From an uncultured Bacilli bacterium (GTDB lineage Bacteria; Bacillota_I; Bacilli_A; RF39; UBA660): a DNA stretch of 38,684 bases. Positions 25,458 through 34,741 of this stretch are shown here, piece after piece. The position numbers were made by a program, and so were the translations under genes. Position 1 is the first letter of the stretch, and every line of letters begins with the position of its first letter. The notes beneath the pieces are model-generated. The model saw only the letters and a list, made by a program, of their open reading frames with translations, made no database searches and was not told where the DNA came from. The DNA is taken from the NCBI GenBank assembly GCA_944359075.1, contig CALVSR010000006.1, positions 1 to 38,684 on the forward strand, given 5' to 3'.

Positions 25458-25466
25458 ATTATATCA
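25458..25466 (-). promoter_or_regulatory. Extended -10 promoter element of addBA
   Basis: On the minus strand TGATATAAT combines the extended TGn motif with a perfect TATAAT. The -35 region is only a T-rich stretch. A start near 25451 would give a short leader before the addB ribosome binding site. Confidence 0.6.
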
Positions 25467-25501
25467 AAAGAATAGAAAAAAAACCACAAAGTAGTAAAAC
25501 A

Positions 25502-25528
25502 AAAGAACATACCCTAAGCATGTTCTTT
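25502..25528 (-). terminator. Terminator of the TasA-like gene
   Basis: Arms 25502-25510 and 25520-25528 (AAAGAACAT/ATGTTCTTT) form a 9-bp perfect stem around a 9-nt loop, followed on the minus strand by TGTTTTAC. Confidence 0.8.
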
Positions 25529-25547
25529 ATATTCTACCTACAATTGA

Positions 25548-26450
25548 TTAGCCTTGAACTACAGTAGCGTTTGCATACACATTAACTGTTATAGTAAAAG
25601 TTTGCCCACTTAATGGATAGAATTGCTCACTTGCTACAAATCCTTTAGGAGCACTCTCCAAACTTGCTGTAGTAGCTTGAGTTACTGTATACAAGGTTCT
25701 AGCTGTATTATTTACATATGCAATTCTTTCATAATTAGCTTGCTCACCAGCCTCTAATGCATAATAAGCGGTTGAAGTAATTAACTGATTAGCAGAAATT
25801 AAAGTATCAGCATTTAAAGGATCTGAACCTGTAGCTGCAGTTTTTAACACGAACTCATAAGGAGAGTAATCTGCTTCACCTGCACCGGTATCATCTCCCT
25901 TAACCCACATTTTTAAGGTAAAGTTCTCTGCATAATCTGGTGTATTAGCTGGTACTGTTCCTGCAAAGATAGTTCTTTCTTCTGTGCCATCTGGTACTTG
26001 TACACTGGTTGGACTTAACTCACTAAATAATTTAACAGTACCATCTTGAACAGTATAGTTAGTTCCACTTTCAGAACCATTAGCTTCCAAATACAATTTT
26101 ACTTGATCACTAGATAAAGTAGAATCGCTTTTCTTTCTAGCTGTTACAGTATAAGGAATGTTCGTATTTCCAGAAACAGTAGATGTAACTTTAAAATTAA
26201 ATACATTATTATTTCCAGTCAATGCCTTTCCATCGGTATCACTCATTGGTAAAGCATCTGTAATTTGAATTCCATTTCCAGCTCCTTCTAGTTCATCATA
26301 GTAAAAGGTAATGGTTCCTGTTGTAATCGTATTCTCTGTTGTACCTTCTTTGGCATAACTAAAGAAAGCATATGTTACTCCAGCTGTAATTAATACCAAA
26401 CTAATTACACCAAGTATTGAAAGTAATAACCCTGTTGACTTTTTGTTCAT
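25548..26450 (-). CDS. TasA/camelysin-type secreted protein with SipW-type signal peptide
   Basis: A 300-residue exported protein. The N terminus MNKKSTGLLLSILGVISLVL continues into TAGVTYAFFSYAKEGTTENT, the signature of signal peptides cut by SipW-like archaeal-type signal peptidases and shared by TasA and camelysin (spore coat or biofilm-matrix proteins). The mature part is rich in Thr, Gly, Asn and Val, with alternating strands fitting a beta-sandwich and almost no Cys, consistent with a surface fibre or matrix protein. ATG 26450 is chosen because GGGAGG stands eight bases upstream; an earlier ATG lies before that site. It has its own promoter and terminator. No sipW gene lies in the window. 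Confidence 0.82.
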   Translation of the reverse strand: MNKKSTGLLLSILGVISLVLITAGVTYAFFSYAKEGTTENTITTGTITFYYDELEGAGNGIQITDALPMSDTDGKALTGNNNVFNFKVTSTVSGNTNIPYTVTARKKSDSTLSSDQVKLYLEANGSESGTNYTVQDGTVKLFSELSPTSVQVPDGTEERTIFAGTVPANTPDYAENFTLKMWVKGDDTGAGEADYSPYEFVLKTAATGSDPLNADTLISANQLITSTAYYALEAGEQANYERIAYVNNTARTLYTVTQATTASLESAPKGFVASEQFYPLSGQTFTITVNVYANATVVQG

Positions 26451-26499
26451 TTTATATTCCTCCCACATCATATTTAGATATCTTCATATCCTATAATTC

Positions 26500-26528
26500 A
26501 TTATAATAGAACCATTCTTTTTTTTCAA
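26500..26528 (-). promoter_or_regulatory. Promoter of the TasA-like gene
   Basis: On the minus strand TTGAAA (26528-26523) and TATAAT (26505-26500) are 17 bases apart, a near-consensus sigma-A promoter. The transcript leader would be about 43 nt. Confidence 0.85.
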
Positions 26529-26532
26529 GTAC

Positions 26533-26570
26533 TAAAAAAAAGAAATTGAAAAAAAAAAAAAAGAAATTGA
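26533..26570. repeat. Tandem A-rich repeat between two genes
   Basis: The unit AAAAAAAGAAATTGA occurs twice in tandem, the second copy with a longer A-run. On the minus strand it becomes two TCAATTTC-plus-T-run segments after the GHL10 gene, which may act as a duplicated terminator tail although no stem is present. Slippage is the likely origin. Confidence 0.6.
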
Positions 26571-26571
26571 A

Positions 26572-27753
26572 TTAATTAAATAGTTTTAAATAATTTTGTA
26601 TTTCGTTTTGAAGCCAAATATTTTTTCCCGTATCTAAAAAAAAGTCATATCTAAAAATAGAAAAGCCAGTATAAGAAGGTAAGTTTCGGATTATCTTAAT
26701 TTGTTTGGCTATAATATTATCGTAACGAATCCACTCATCCATGGCACTTCCAGCATAACGATCCGTAGTACCTGATTTATAAATAGAAAGAGCAATCACT
26801 AATTTAGTATGATTCTGAATCAACTCTTTCCACTCATTAACTGTTTGGATAAAAGGCATTGTCTCATGTAGAAATCCATAATAAATCTGAGGCATGATAT
26901 AGTCTACATAGCCTTCTTCTTTTAGCCATTTTTTGACATCTGCATAATGCATACTATAATTATTTTCAATATTACCATCTGGGGATACACCAAATAATAC
27001 ATTGGGTTTTATACTCTTAATTGCTTCATAAAGACTAGAAATCAATTCATTGATTTTACTTAATCGAAAATCAGTAAGAGAAATGGTATTTTCTACCTCT
27101 TGATAATTCTCTAAATCAATTGTCGAATCCGGATAAAAATAATCATCTAATAAAATCCCATCAACATCATAATTGGAAACAATTTCTTTTACACCCTCTA
27201 TCACCAATTTTTTTACTTCCTCACTAGCTGGATTATAAAAAATTCCTTTATTTTCAATAACTTTAACATGATTGGTAGAAAGCCACTGATAAGCTGGGTT
27301 ATCTTGAGATAAAAAAGCAATATCCGTATCATTAGAAATACGATAAGGATTAACCCAAGCATGTACATCTATTTGATTTTGATGGGCTACTTTGATGACA
27401 TATTCCAAAATATCAAAATCCAATTTTTTTCCTTGAATACCAGTGATTGTATGAGAAAAAGGAAATAAATCGGACTCATAAACACTATCCGAAAAAGCTC
27501 TTACTTGAAAATAAATACAATTAAAGTGAAGCTCTTTAGCTGTATGAATCATTCTATCAATTTCTTGTTGAATCGTGACAGTATCTTTGTTTTGGAAATA
27601 TTTCAGGTACTCAAGATAAGAAATAAAGACACCTCGTACTTCCGATGAAAATGGATTTGGATTATTGTTTTTTTCTCTAGTTTGCATTATCATAAAGAAA
27701 ATAAAAAAAACAGTAATGATCATTACTGCCAAACAGCTAATTTTTTTAATCAT
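26572..27753 (-). CDS. Glycosyl hydrolase-like 10 (GHL10/DUF187) protein
   Basis: A 393-residue protein with an N-terminal membrane anchor or signal at about residues 5-23 and a GHL10-type TIM-barrel domain. Typical blocks are EVRGVFISYLEY, FNCIYFQVRAFSDSVYESD, IDVHAWVNPYRIS, DVDGILLDDYFYP with the likely acidic catalytic region, and YVDYIMPQIYYGF. The family is thought to act on extracellular polysaccharides, but substrates are mostly unknown. CAGGTGAT precedes the ATG. It follows the M16 pair by about 30 nt, so it may be in that operon. A perfect palindrome with a T-run lies 26 nt inside the gene (27711-27728). Confidence 0.88.
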   Translation of the reverse strand: MIKKISCLAVMIITVFFIFFMIMQTREKNNNPNPFSSEVRGVFISYLEYLKYFQNKDTVTIQQEIDRMIHTAKELHFNCIYFQVRAFSDSVYESDLFPFSHTITGIQGKKLDFDILEYVIKVAHQNQIDVHAWVNPYRISNDTDIAFLSQDNPAYQWLSTNHVKVIENKGIFYNPASEEVKKLVIEGVKEIVSNYDVDGILLDDYFYPDSTIDLENYQEVENTISLTDFRLSKINELISSLYEAIKSIKPNVLFGVSPDGNIENNYSMHYADVKKWLKEEGYVDYIMPQIYYGFLHETMPFIQTVNEWKELIQNHTKLVIALSIYKSGTTDRYAGSAMDEWIRYDNIIAKQIKIIRNLPSYTGFSIFRYDFFLDTGKNIWLQNEIQNYLKLFN

Positions 27754-27784
27754 AAAATCACCTGCTTTATTATATGTACAAGCT

Positions 27785-29068
27785 TTATTCTTTATTCGAA
27801 TCCTTTGGCCTCATAATTACTATAGAGGCATTCGTAAAATCAACATTTTCTAACATCTTATCATATTCTTTTTTATTTAATGAGCGAAAAATGTCGATTT
27901 TATTAGGAATGATTTTGCCATATTCCATAATATCTCCCACTACATTTTCTAAAGACATGTTAATATTGTCAATCATAACTACTTCGGAAGAAATCCAAAC
28001 CTTTTTTAAACGATCTATTTCTTCTTCTGTAACATGAATACCTTCTAATTCTTGTTGAATTTTGGCAATCAATTTCTCCGGAACTTCACTATCGGCTTTG
28101 AAAAGAATCAACAAATAATCTCCTACTAATTCTCTTTCTGTATAAAAAGATGTCATCAATTGTTCCTTTTTTAGTTCTTCACGAAAATAAGAAGATAATC
28201 CAAATTTAATAGTTAAGAATAGTCCAATGTATAAACTAAATAAATATTTATCTTTTACATTTTTTAATGGAATTTTAATACCATATCCCACTTTGGTATT
28301 CATAACATGAAATTCTACTTCTACTTTCTTCTCGTTGACTTCTAGAGGTTCTTTTTCTTGGAATACATCAATTTTAAAATTCGTCTTAGCCTTATTTAAG
28401 GTTTCATTGTTTTTAATAATATCCATAGCCTCTTCTGTATCAAAATCACCACTGATTACTAAAAACATATTACTTGGCTGGTAAAAAGTATAATAAGTAT
28501 GATATAAATCCTCTTTCGTAATTTGATAAATAGAGTCAACAGTTCCTGCAATATCTACACGATGATTATCTTTTTGTAAAAGAGCTTTTTTCAATTGTTC
28601 TTCAAATTCCCACTCCACTTCATCATCATACTGCTTGATTTCTTCAGCAATAATTCCCTTTTCTTTTTCTACGTTTTCATCCGTAAAATAAGGATTGCCA
28701 ACGAAATCTAACAAGTAGTTTAAGTTTTCTTTAAAAGCTTGATTTCCTTCAAAATAGTAACGTGTACATTCAAAATTGGTTGAAGCATTCGAGTAAGTAC
28801 CGGTCTTTGCAGCAAAAGTAAAAGGATCCATGCCATCTTCTTGTTCAAACATTTTATGCTCTAAAAAATGAGCAATGCCATCCGGAACCGTAATTTTATT
28901 TTTTTGGTCAATCGGTGTAAATGTAGTATGAATAGAACCATATTTTGTTAGATAATGCATAGCATAATTACTTTTGTTTTGATAAGGAATCAAAAATACT
29001 TCCAAACCATTTTCTAGTTTCTCATAGTAAACATTTTGATCTAACCCTTTTAATTCAATTGTTTTCAA
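27785..29068 (-). CDS. M16 zinc metallopeptidase, active subunit (YmfH-like)
   Basis: A 427-residue pitrilysin-family peptidase. The inverted zinc motif H67FLEH71 is intact, followed by the EKGIIAEEIKQYDDEVEW stretch, where the third ligand is Glu142 or Glu143. It has no signal peptide and is probably cytoplasmic. It overlaps the upstream M16 partner by 14 nt, the same arrangement as B. subtilis ymfF-ymfH; such pairs work as heterodimers with one catalytic and one structural subunit. In some bacteriocin systems (subtilosin) similar pairs process peptides, but this pair is 8 kb from the bacteriocin operon and resembles the housekeeping type. Confidence 0.92.
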   Translation of the reverse strand: MKTIELKGLDQNVYYEKLENGLEVFLIPYQNKSNYAMHYLTKYGSIHTTFTPIDQKNKITVPDGIAHFLEHKMFEQEDGMDPFTFAAKTGTYSNASTNFECTRYYFEGNQAFKENLNYLLDFVGNPYFTDENVEKEKGIIAEEIKQYDDEVEWEFEEQLKKALLQKDNHRVDIAGTVDSIYQITKEDLYHTYYTFYQPSNMFLVISGDFDTEEAMDIIKNNETLNKAKTNFKIDVFQEKEPLEVNEKKVEVEFHVMNTKVGYGIKIPLKNVKDKYLFSLYIGLFLTIKFGLSSYFREELKKEQLMTSFYTERELVGDYLLILFKADSEVPEKLIAKIQQELEGIHVTEEEIDRLKKVWISSEVVMIDNINMSLENVVGDIMEYGKIIPNKIDIFRSLNKKEYDKMLENVDFTNASIVIMRPKDSNKE

Positions 29069-30329
29069 TATTTGGTACCCCCTCTAATAAAAAGACTGTA
29101 TCTATTTTTACTTTTTTTGCAACTTCAATAATATCTTCTTTTGTTACTTTCATAACTTCTTTCTTTCTTTCTTCAATATCGCCTAAATTTAATAGATCTT
29201 TGGCCAAATAAGTTTCCATAATAGCATTCTCATTATCTTCGATTTCTTTTAGCAAAGATAAATAATTTTCTTTCACAATCTCGATATGTTCTTCTGTAAA
29301 GTTTCCTTTTGTCATATCTTTCATTAGTTTTTTAACTAAGCGTAATGTTTTATCAAAATTTTCTCGAGAAATCCCCGCTTTGATAATCATGAGACTATCT
29401 AGTTTATTTAAAGAAGAGTAAACATAGTAAGCAAGAGAATGTTTTTCACGAATGATTTGAAAAAATTTGGATTCGCTATTACCACCTAGAATCATATTAT
29501 AAATAGTTAATACATAATTTCTTTCAAATTCCGTTAAAGCACCTATTTTACATCCAATAGATAGCTTGGATTGATTGCTGTTTTCTTGTTCTTTGATAAT
29601 CTTACTTCTAAGTGGTAACTTAGAATGTTCAATCAATTGCATTGATTTCGGTCTTTTAAATGTCGAGAAAGGAAAATATTTACGAATCAAAGATTCCATT
29701 TCATCAAAGTCAATATTGCCAATTGCATAAATATCTATCAAACTATTCTTCATAATCTTATCGTAGTAAGCTACTAAATTTTCTTTGGTTAAGTGATCAA
29801 GGTCTTCCTGATAACCAAACTCTCGATAACTATAAGGCATGTCTTTATCCATTTCTTCTAGCATACGTACCACACTATAGGTGGTTGGATTTTCTTTAAT
29901 TGCTTTCATACTAGTTTCAATACTATCATATAGGAATTGAAAAGCTTCCTCAAAAGCTGCCTGCTTTTGAAAATTTGGATGAAAAATAACATCTGCTAAA
30001 AAACGAATACTCTCCTCTAGCATTCCTTTTTCTGTATACTTTTCATTTAACAAAGACAAGTAAAAGTTAATCATATTAAAACGACCTGAACGATACGCTT
30101 TCGTATATATATTGATTGCATACAAATCTTGAGCCTTTAATACTAAATCACGCTTTGTTGGATAAGTATCTGTAGAATAAGTTAAAAAAGATGTTAGCAT
30201 ATTACGTAATGTAATTTCATCCTTTTGAATATCATCTCTTAAACAAATTCTGATGTTTACGGTTTTAAAACGATCCGTTTTAATTAAATGTAAATTGAAG
30301 GATGTCATATCTATTTTCTTATATTCCAT
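29055..30329 (-). CDS. M16 peptidase-like protein, inactive partner (YmfF-like)
   Basis: A 424-residue M16-family protein lacking an HXXEH motif, so it is probably the non-catalytic half of the pair with the next gene. Family features include the GARFNMINF-like region (here SGRFNMINFYLSLLNEKYTEK), YRSFGYQEDL-like motif (REFGYQEDLDHLT), IYAIGNIDFDEM and the ILGGNSESKFFQIIREKHSLAY segment near residues 285-305. AGAGGTGAG precedes the ATG. The gene opens the unit M16-M16, perhaps with GHL10, and a TATATT -10-like box lies about 15-20 nt upstream without a good -35. Confidence 0.88.
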   Translation of the reverse strand: MEYKKIDMTSFNLHLIKTDRFKTVNIRICLRDDIQKDEITLRNMLTSFLTYSTDTYPTKRDLVLKAQDLYAINIYTKAYRSGRFNMINFYLSLLNEKYTEKGMLEESIRFLADVIFHPNFQKQAAFEEAFQFLYDSIETSMKAIKENPTTYSVVRMLEEMDKDMPYSYREFGYQEDLDHLTKENLVAYYDKIMKNSLIDIYAIGNIDFDEMESLIRKYFPFSTFKRPKSMQLIEHSKLPLRSKIIKEQENSNQSKLSIGCKIGALTEFERNYVLTIYNMILGGNSESKFFQIIREKHSLAYYVYSSLNKLDSLMIIKAGISRENFDKTLRLVKKLMKDMTKGNFTEEHIEIVKENYLSLLKEIEDNENAIMETYLAKDLLNLGDIEERKKEVMKVTKEDIIEVAKKVKIDTVFLLEGVPNIENN

Positions 30330-30373
30330 TTTCTCACCTCTTTTTTAATATAACCAAATTTTCTAAAACTATT

Positions 30374-31084
30374 TTAAATAGAATCTAATGCGATTTTTAT
30401 CATAGTATCCAAAGAATTCTGCCTATCCTGACTAGAAACCTCTCTCTCATCGTAAGGACTGTCTACAACTGTTAACAAGCAGCTTGCTTTCTTATTTAAC
30501 TTCTGAGCCATAAAAAATAAGCCAAAAGCTTCCATTTCGCTAGCAAGTGTTTCTAAATCGGCAGGATATTTTTTCATATATTCAACCATGTCAACATATA
30601 CATTAAAAACATCACTGGTAATAATCATACCTTTTTTTAAGGGGATATGATTCATGAGAGCTGATTGTTCAATTTTTTGATTTAATTCTCCCGAAGCAGG
30701 CATCACCTTATCTTCTGTACCATCAAAAACTTGCGCAAATGTACTTAAACTATAAGCACTTTCTGCTAAAATAACATCCAATAATTTAACATCTTCTTTA
30801 TTGGCACCACAAGTACCTATTCTAATAATATTTTCTACATCATAAAAATGAAATAATTCATAAGAATAGATTCCAACACTTGGAATTCCCATTCCTGAAG
30901 CAAATACCGTTACTTCTTTTCCCTTATAAGTCCCAGTATAAGCTAATATATTTCTAACAGAATTGACTAATCTATAATTTACTAAATATTTTTCTGCAAT
31001 CATTTTAGCTCTTAGCGGATCGCCAGGCATTAAAACAGTTTTAGCGATATCTCCTTTTTTTGCTTCAATATGAGCTGTTGCCAT
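30374..31084 (-). CDS. deoD: Purine-nucleoside phosphorylase, DeoD type
   Basis: Cleaves purine (deoxy)nucleosides to base and (deoxy)ribose-1-phosphate in salvage. The 236 residues show the hexameric PNP pattern: HIEAKKGDIAKTVLMPGDPLR at the start, with phosphate-binding GDPLRA, then FASGMGIPSVGIYSYELF, RIGTCGA, and the purine-site EMEAFGLFF, followed by TVVDSPYDERE. Length is standard. AGAGGGTAA precedes the ATG, and a TATAAT (31126-31121 on the minus strand) about 35 nt upstream suggests its own promoter. It is divergent from the M3-like gene. Confidence 0.96.
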   Translation of the reverse strand: MATAHIEAKKGDIAKTVLMPGDPLRAKMIAEKYLVNYRLVNSVRNILAYTGTYKGKEVTVFASGMGIPSVGIYSYELFHFYDVENIIRIGTCGANKEDVKLLDVILAESAYSLSTFAQVFDGTEDKVMPASGELNQKIEQSALMNHIPLKKGMIITSDVFNVYVDMVEYMKKYPADLETLASEMEAFGLFFMAQKLNKKASCLLTVVDSPYDEREVSSQDRQNSLDTMIKIALDSI

Positions 31085-31218
31085 AATATTACCCTCTTTC
31101 TAATTTACTATTATATTTTTATTATACCAAAATTTTAGAAATTTTTACCATAAATATTTACTATTTGTTGACAATACTATTCTTTCTTTCATTTTATACA
31201 CCACTTTGACAAAAATTA

Positions 31219-31227
31219 TGATAGAAT
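31219..31227 (+). promoter_or_regulatory. Possible extended -10 element of the M3-like peptidase gene
   Basis: TGATAGAAT (31219-31227) resembles an extended -10 box about 27 nt before the ATG. Two TTGACA hexamers upstream (31168-31173 and 31206-31211) are at unsuitable distances from it, so the assignment is tentative. Confidence 0.4.
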
Positions 31228-31253
31228 AATAGCTTAACAAGGAGTGATGCTGT

Positions 31254-32369
31254 ATGAAAATCAATTGGGATATCAGTGAAATAAGGAATAACATAGCTGA
31301 ACTAAAGCACCTACAATCTATAGAAACTTCTTTAGAAAAACAAGAAGCAATCGCTTGGCAAATCCAAAAATATCAAGATATGTTATGTACAATTTATCGT
31401 AAACAATCAAATGCTCCTATTTTGGATACTGAAAAAATGAATTTAGATGAAGTAGCTGATATTTTTTTTGAAAATACTTTCTTAAAAAAAGATTATTTTT
31501 TAATAGATTTGTTAGTATATAGCTGGCCAATCATTCAACCATTTCATGAAGACGAAAGTGAGCTAACTACCATAATCTGTAATAATCAACAATTAATCCA
31601 AAAAACAGAATCCTTTCTAAAAAAATATACTACACCTAATATCTACCAACAATATCTAACTTTTAAGCAACAAAATCCCCATTACCTACAAATCAAGAAA
31701 GATAATTGGGATTTAGGATATAGTGGTTTGACATATATAGATTATATTTTAAAGAAAAAATATGTTTTATTGCTTCGTAGCAATACCTTTTATGATTTGG
31801 TTACTCTTCCACATGAATTATTTCATGTTCTTTTTGATGATTTCAATCATTATTTAACTCTCCATAATCAAATATATTATAGTCACGAAGTAGAAGGTAG
31901 TTTTGCTAATTTTTTAGCGATCGATTTTTATGAACAGACACTACCAGAAATCAGTTTAGAAGCAGCAAAGACATTTTTATCCAATTATAAAGACAATATT
32001 TATTCTTTAATAATTGGCTCTAGTTATCTGCAAGCTATTAATTTTAAAAAACAATTTCGACTAAATAAGTTTAATAAAATACTAAATTTTTGGAATGCAC
32101 CAATCCCAACATCTATTGCTGAAATAAAAAATTATATGTCAAGTAATTGTGGAAAAATTATCAACTATGCTTTATCTTATTTAGCTTCTCTTGATTTGTT
32201 TGAAATTTATAAAAAAGATCCTGAATTTGCGTTTTATTTATTAGGAAATATTCGCTATAGCTTAAAAGAAGATAATATTTTAAAAATTCTTAGAAGAAAC
32301 CATATTACTTTTATGGACGATAATTTCACCAATTTAAAAGCATATGTGAAAAAGATAGAAAGACAATAA
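31254..32369 (+). CDS. Divergent M3-like (oligoendopeptidase F-related) metallopeptidase
   Basis: A 371-residue cytoplasmic protein with HELFH at residues 187-191 (HExxH zinc motif) and, about 20 residues on, SHEVEGSFANF, which aligns in position with the E-x-x-S-T-F motif holding the third zinc ligand in M3 peptidases (Glu212 here). The C terminus has YLLG followed by a short helix-turn and an acidic end, as in oligoendopeptidase F. It is far shorter than the 600 or so residues of PepF, and the usual HExGH glycine is replaced by Phe, so assignment to M3 is inference. AAGGAG stands nine bases before the ATG. A second related protein lies at the right edge. Confidence 0.7.
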   Translation: MKINWDISEIRNNIAELKHLQSIETSLEKQEAIAWQIQKYQDMLCTIYRKQSNAPILDTEKMNLDEVADIFFENTFLKKDYFLIDLLVYSWPIIQPFHEDESELTTIICNNQQLIQKTESFLKKYTTPNIYQQYLTFKQQNPHYLQIKKDNWDLGYSGLTYIDYILKKKYVLLLRSNTFYDLVTLPHELFHVLFDDFNHYLTLHNQIYYSHEVEGSFANFLAIDFYEQTLPEISLEAAKTFLSNYKDNIYSLIIGSSYLQAINFKKQFRLNKFNKILNFWNAPIPTSIAEIKNYMSSNCGKIINYALSYLASLDLFEIYKKDPEFAFYLLGNIRYSLKEDNILKILRRNHITFMDDNFTNLKAYVKKIERQ

Positions 32370-32386
32370 GTGCTTCCTATCTTTTT
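32349..32386. terminator. Bidirectional terminator between the M3-like gene and ftsK
   Basis: Arms 32349-32358 and 32377-32386 (AAAAAGATAG/CTATCTTTTT) make a 10-bp stem around an 18-nt loop, with A and T runs at the ends serving both converging genes. Confidence 0.8.
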
Positions 32387-34676
32387 ATTCTTCTTCACTA
32401 TTTTCTAATTTTACTAAAACTTCTCGAGGCTTAGATCCATTCTGAGGACCTATGATTCCTCTTTCTTCTAATAAATCGACAATTCTAGCTGCACGGTTAT
32501 AACCAAGACGATACTTTCTTTGCAATAAAGAAGCACTTACCTTACCAGTTGTAATTACAAACTCTACTACTTCATTATATAAAGGATCATCGTACTCTTC
32601 TGGAGCATCTTTTACATCGTTAACACTCATTCCTTCAGACTCATTACTTCCTAAATTCATAAATCTTTCATCATACTGAGCTTTTTGTTGAGATACCGTA
32701 TAATCTACAATTTTCTGCAAATCTTCATCAGATACATAAGCACCTTGTACTCTAACCGGAGTAATATCTCCCATAGGAGAAAATAGCATGTCTCCTTTTC
32801 CAAGTAGTTTTTCAGCTCCACTTTGATCTAAAATCGTACGAGAGTCAATATTAGAAGAAACAGCAAATGCAATTCGTGAAGGAATATTGGCTTTAATAAC
32901 TCCTGTAATAACATCAGTAGAAGGTCTTTGTGTTGCGATAATCAAATGAATTCCAGCAGCACGGGCCATTTGTGTAATACGCATAATAGAATCTTCTACT
33001 TCTTTGCTTGCTACTAACATTAAATCCGCAAGTTCATCTACGATGACCACAATATAAGGCATATGACTGATTTTGTCTTCCTCTGTTAAAGTTTCATTCT
33101 GTTTATCGACCCATTCATTATAAGTAGATATGTTTTTTACTCCTTTATCACTAAATTTATCATAACGATCTTCCATTTCCCTAACAATTCGCTTTAAAGC
33201 ATCATTGGCTTTTCTAGGATCTGTTACTACCGGAATTAATAAATGTGGAACACCATTATACATACTAAGTTCTACCTTTTTAGGATCTACTAATACCAAT
33301 TTTACTTCCGAAGGTTTGGTCCTCATCAATAAGGAAGCAATAATACAGTTAATACAAACAGACTTACCAGATCCTGTTGCACCAGCAACCAATAAATGTG
33401 GGGTTTTATCAATCTCGCAAAAAATGCTATTTCCCATAATATTTTTTCCCAAAGCAACCATTAACTTGCTTTTTTCCTTATTAGCAGGAAAACTTTCTAA
33501 TATTTCTCTTAATCCTACTGGTGTCACCGTATCATTAGCAAGCTCAATTCCTACCGTGCTTTTACCAGGAATAGGTGCCTGAATTCGAACATCCTTCTTA
33601 GCAAGAGCTAACGAAATTTCTTTATTTAATCCAGTGATTTTACTCATTTTAGTTCCAGATGATATTTCTAATTCATATTGAGTTACACTAGGTCCTACAT
33701 TGACTTCTACTACTTTAGCAGTAATACCAAAATCTTTTAAAACCTTCTCCAGTTTTATGATGTTAGATTCAATTACATCATTATTACTACCAGCCGCTTT
33801 TTTCTTAGTTGGAGTTAGTAAAGACAATGATGGCAATTTATAATGATAATTCGTATTATCATTAATTTTTACCTCTGTATTAGAGCTTGTAGGAATAGGA
33901 CCAACACTAGTCACATTGTTACTATTCAAACTAGCGTTATCATTTTTACTAGTATCATCTCTCAAACGAGTAATTTCATCAATACTATGAATTTTAATCT
34001 TATTTTCCTCTTTATCTTCTACCTGTGTCAAAGCATCCTTTATCACGGAAGAATCATTTACAATAACTCCAGTATCTTCCAAAGAACGTTTCTTCTTTTT
34101 CTTACGTTTGAACGGTTTTAAAATCATTGAGAAAATATCCATTCCAGTCATAAAAACAATACCTAAAACAATCAAGACAACCGATACAATATAAGTCCCC
34201 TCTACTGCAAACAATTTATAAAACAAAGTACTAAAAAAAGCACCAATAATTCCAGCTCCTTTTAGTGTTAAAAGATTCCCATTTAAAATATTAGAAAAAT
34301 TAGCTAATAAATTATCAATAGTATCTTGAAAAACTACTAGTACATCACTAGTATTCGCTTTCACATATCCAATATGAGACAGCACAATAAAACCAATTGC
34401 TAAAATATAACATCCAATTAATCGCGTTGTAAAAAAATCTGGCCACTCTCTTTTATAAATTAAGTAAAAACCTAGTAATAAAGTAATTAACAACAAAATT
34501 TGATAACCAGTACCGATTAAAAACATCGCAAAACTAGCACCAATTTGTCCAATAAATCCCAAAGGCTCTGGAACGATACTTAATATACTAGCAATGATAA
34601 ACATCAATCCGATAATCTCATTCCAATGTTCAAACTTCTTTTTTCCGTTATCTTTTTTCTTTTTCTTTTTTGCCAT
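32385..34676 (-). CDS. ftsK: DNA translocase FtsK/SpoIIIE
   Basis: Septum-bound DNA pump that clears chromosomes from the division septum and, in spore formers, drives DNA into the forespore. The 763 residues have four TM helices within about residues 20-180, a basic and Asn/Ser-rich linker to about 280, then the RecA-like motor with Walker A GATGSGKS (432-439), LVDPKKVELSMYNGVPHL and Walker B VVIVDELADLM, plus the RAAGIHLIIATQRPS block. The C-terminal gamma winged helix (KVSASLLQRKYRLGYNRAARI) recognises polar chromosomal motifs. Length suits SpoIIIE (about 790). Given sigE and spoIIGA nearby, it probably serves both roles. Confidence 0.95.
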   Translation of the reverse strand: MAKKKKKKDNGKKKFEHWNEIIGLMFIIASILSIVPEPLGFIGQIGASFAMFLIGTGYQILLLITLLLGFYLIYKREWPDFFTTRLIGCYILAIGFIVLSHIGYVKANTSDVLVVFQDTIDNLLANFSNILNGNLLTLKGAGIIGAFFSTLFYKLFAVEGTYIVSVVLIVLGIVFMTGMDIFSMILKPFKRKKKKKRSLEDTGVIVNDSSVIKDALTQVEDKEENKIKIHSIDEITRLRDDTSKNDNASLNSNNVTSVGPIPTSSNTEVKINDNTNYHYKLPSLSLLTPTKKKAAGSNNDVIESNIIKLEKVLKDFGITAKVVEVNVGPSVTQYELEISSGTKMSKITGLNKEISLALAKKDVRIQAPIPGKSTVGIELANDTVTPVGLREILESFPANKEKSKLMVALGKNIMGNSIFCEIDKTPHLLVAGATGSGKSVCINCIIASLLMRTKPSEVKLVLVDPKKVELSMYNGVPHLLIPVVTDPRKANDALKRIVREMEDRYDKFSDKGVKNISTYNEWVDKQNETLTEEDKISHMPYIVVIVDELADLMLVASKEVEDSIMRITQMARAAGIHLIIATQRPSTDVITGVIKANIPSRIAFAVSSNIDSRTILDQSGAEKLLGKGDMLFSPMGDITPVRVQGAYVSDEDLQKIVDYTVSQQKAQYDERFMNLGSNESEGMSVNDVKDAPEEYDDPLYNEVVEFVITTGKVSASLLQRKYRLGYNRAARIVDLLEERGIIGPQNGSKPREVLVKLENSEEE

Positions 34677-34741
34677 AGTTAAAACTCCTCTTATGATTCT
34701 AAAAACATTATATCACAAAACTAAAATAATGGGAAAAAAAT

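Noticed and set aside
26533..26570. A-rich tandem repeat as a CRISPR remnant
   Set aside because: Only two copies, no unique spacers, no palindromic repeat and no cas genes; simple slippage explains it.
27785..30329. M16 pair as processing enzymes of the bacteriocin (as in subtilosin)
   Set aside because: The pair is about 8 kb away across addAB and other units, and double-glycine leaders are cut by the C39 exporter itself. The ymfF-ymfH type housekeeping pair fits better.
31206..31211. TTGACA as the -35 box of the M3-like gene
   Set aside because: The nearest -10-like box (TAGAAT at 31222) is only 10 bases away, and no box lies at 16-18 bases. The same problem affects TTGACA at 31168.
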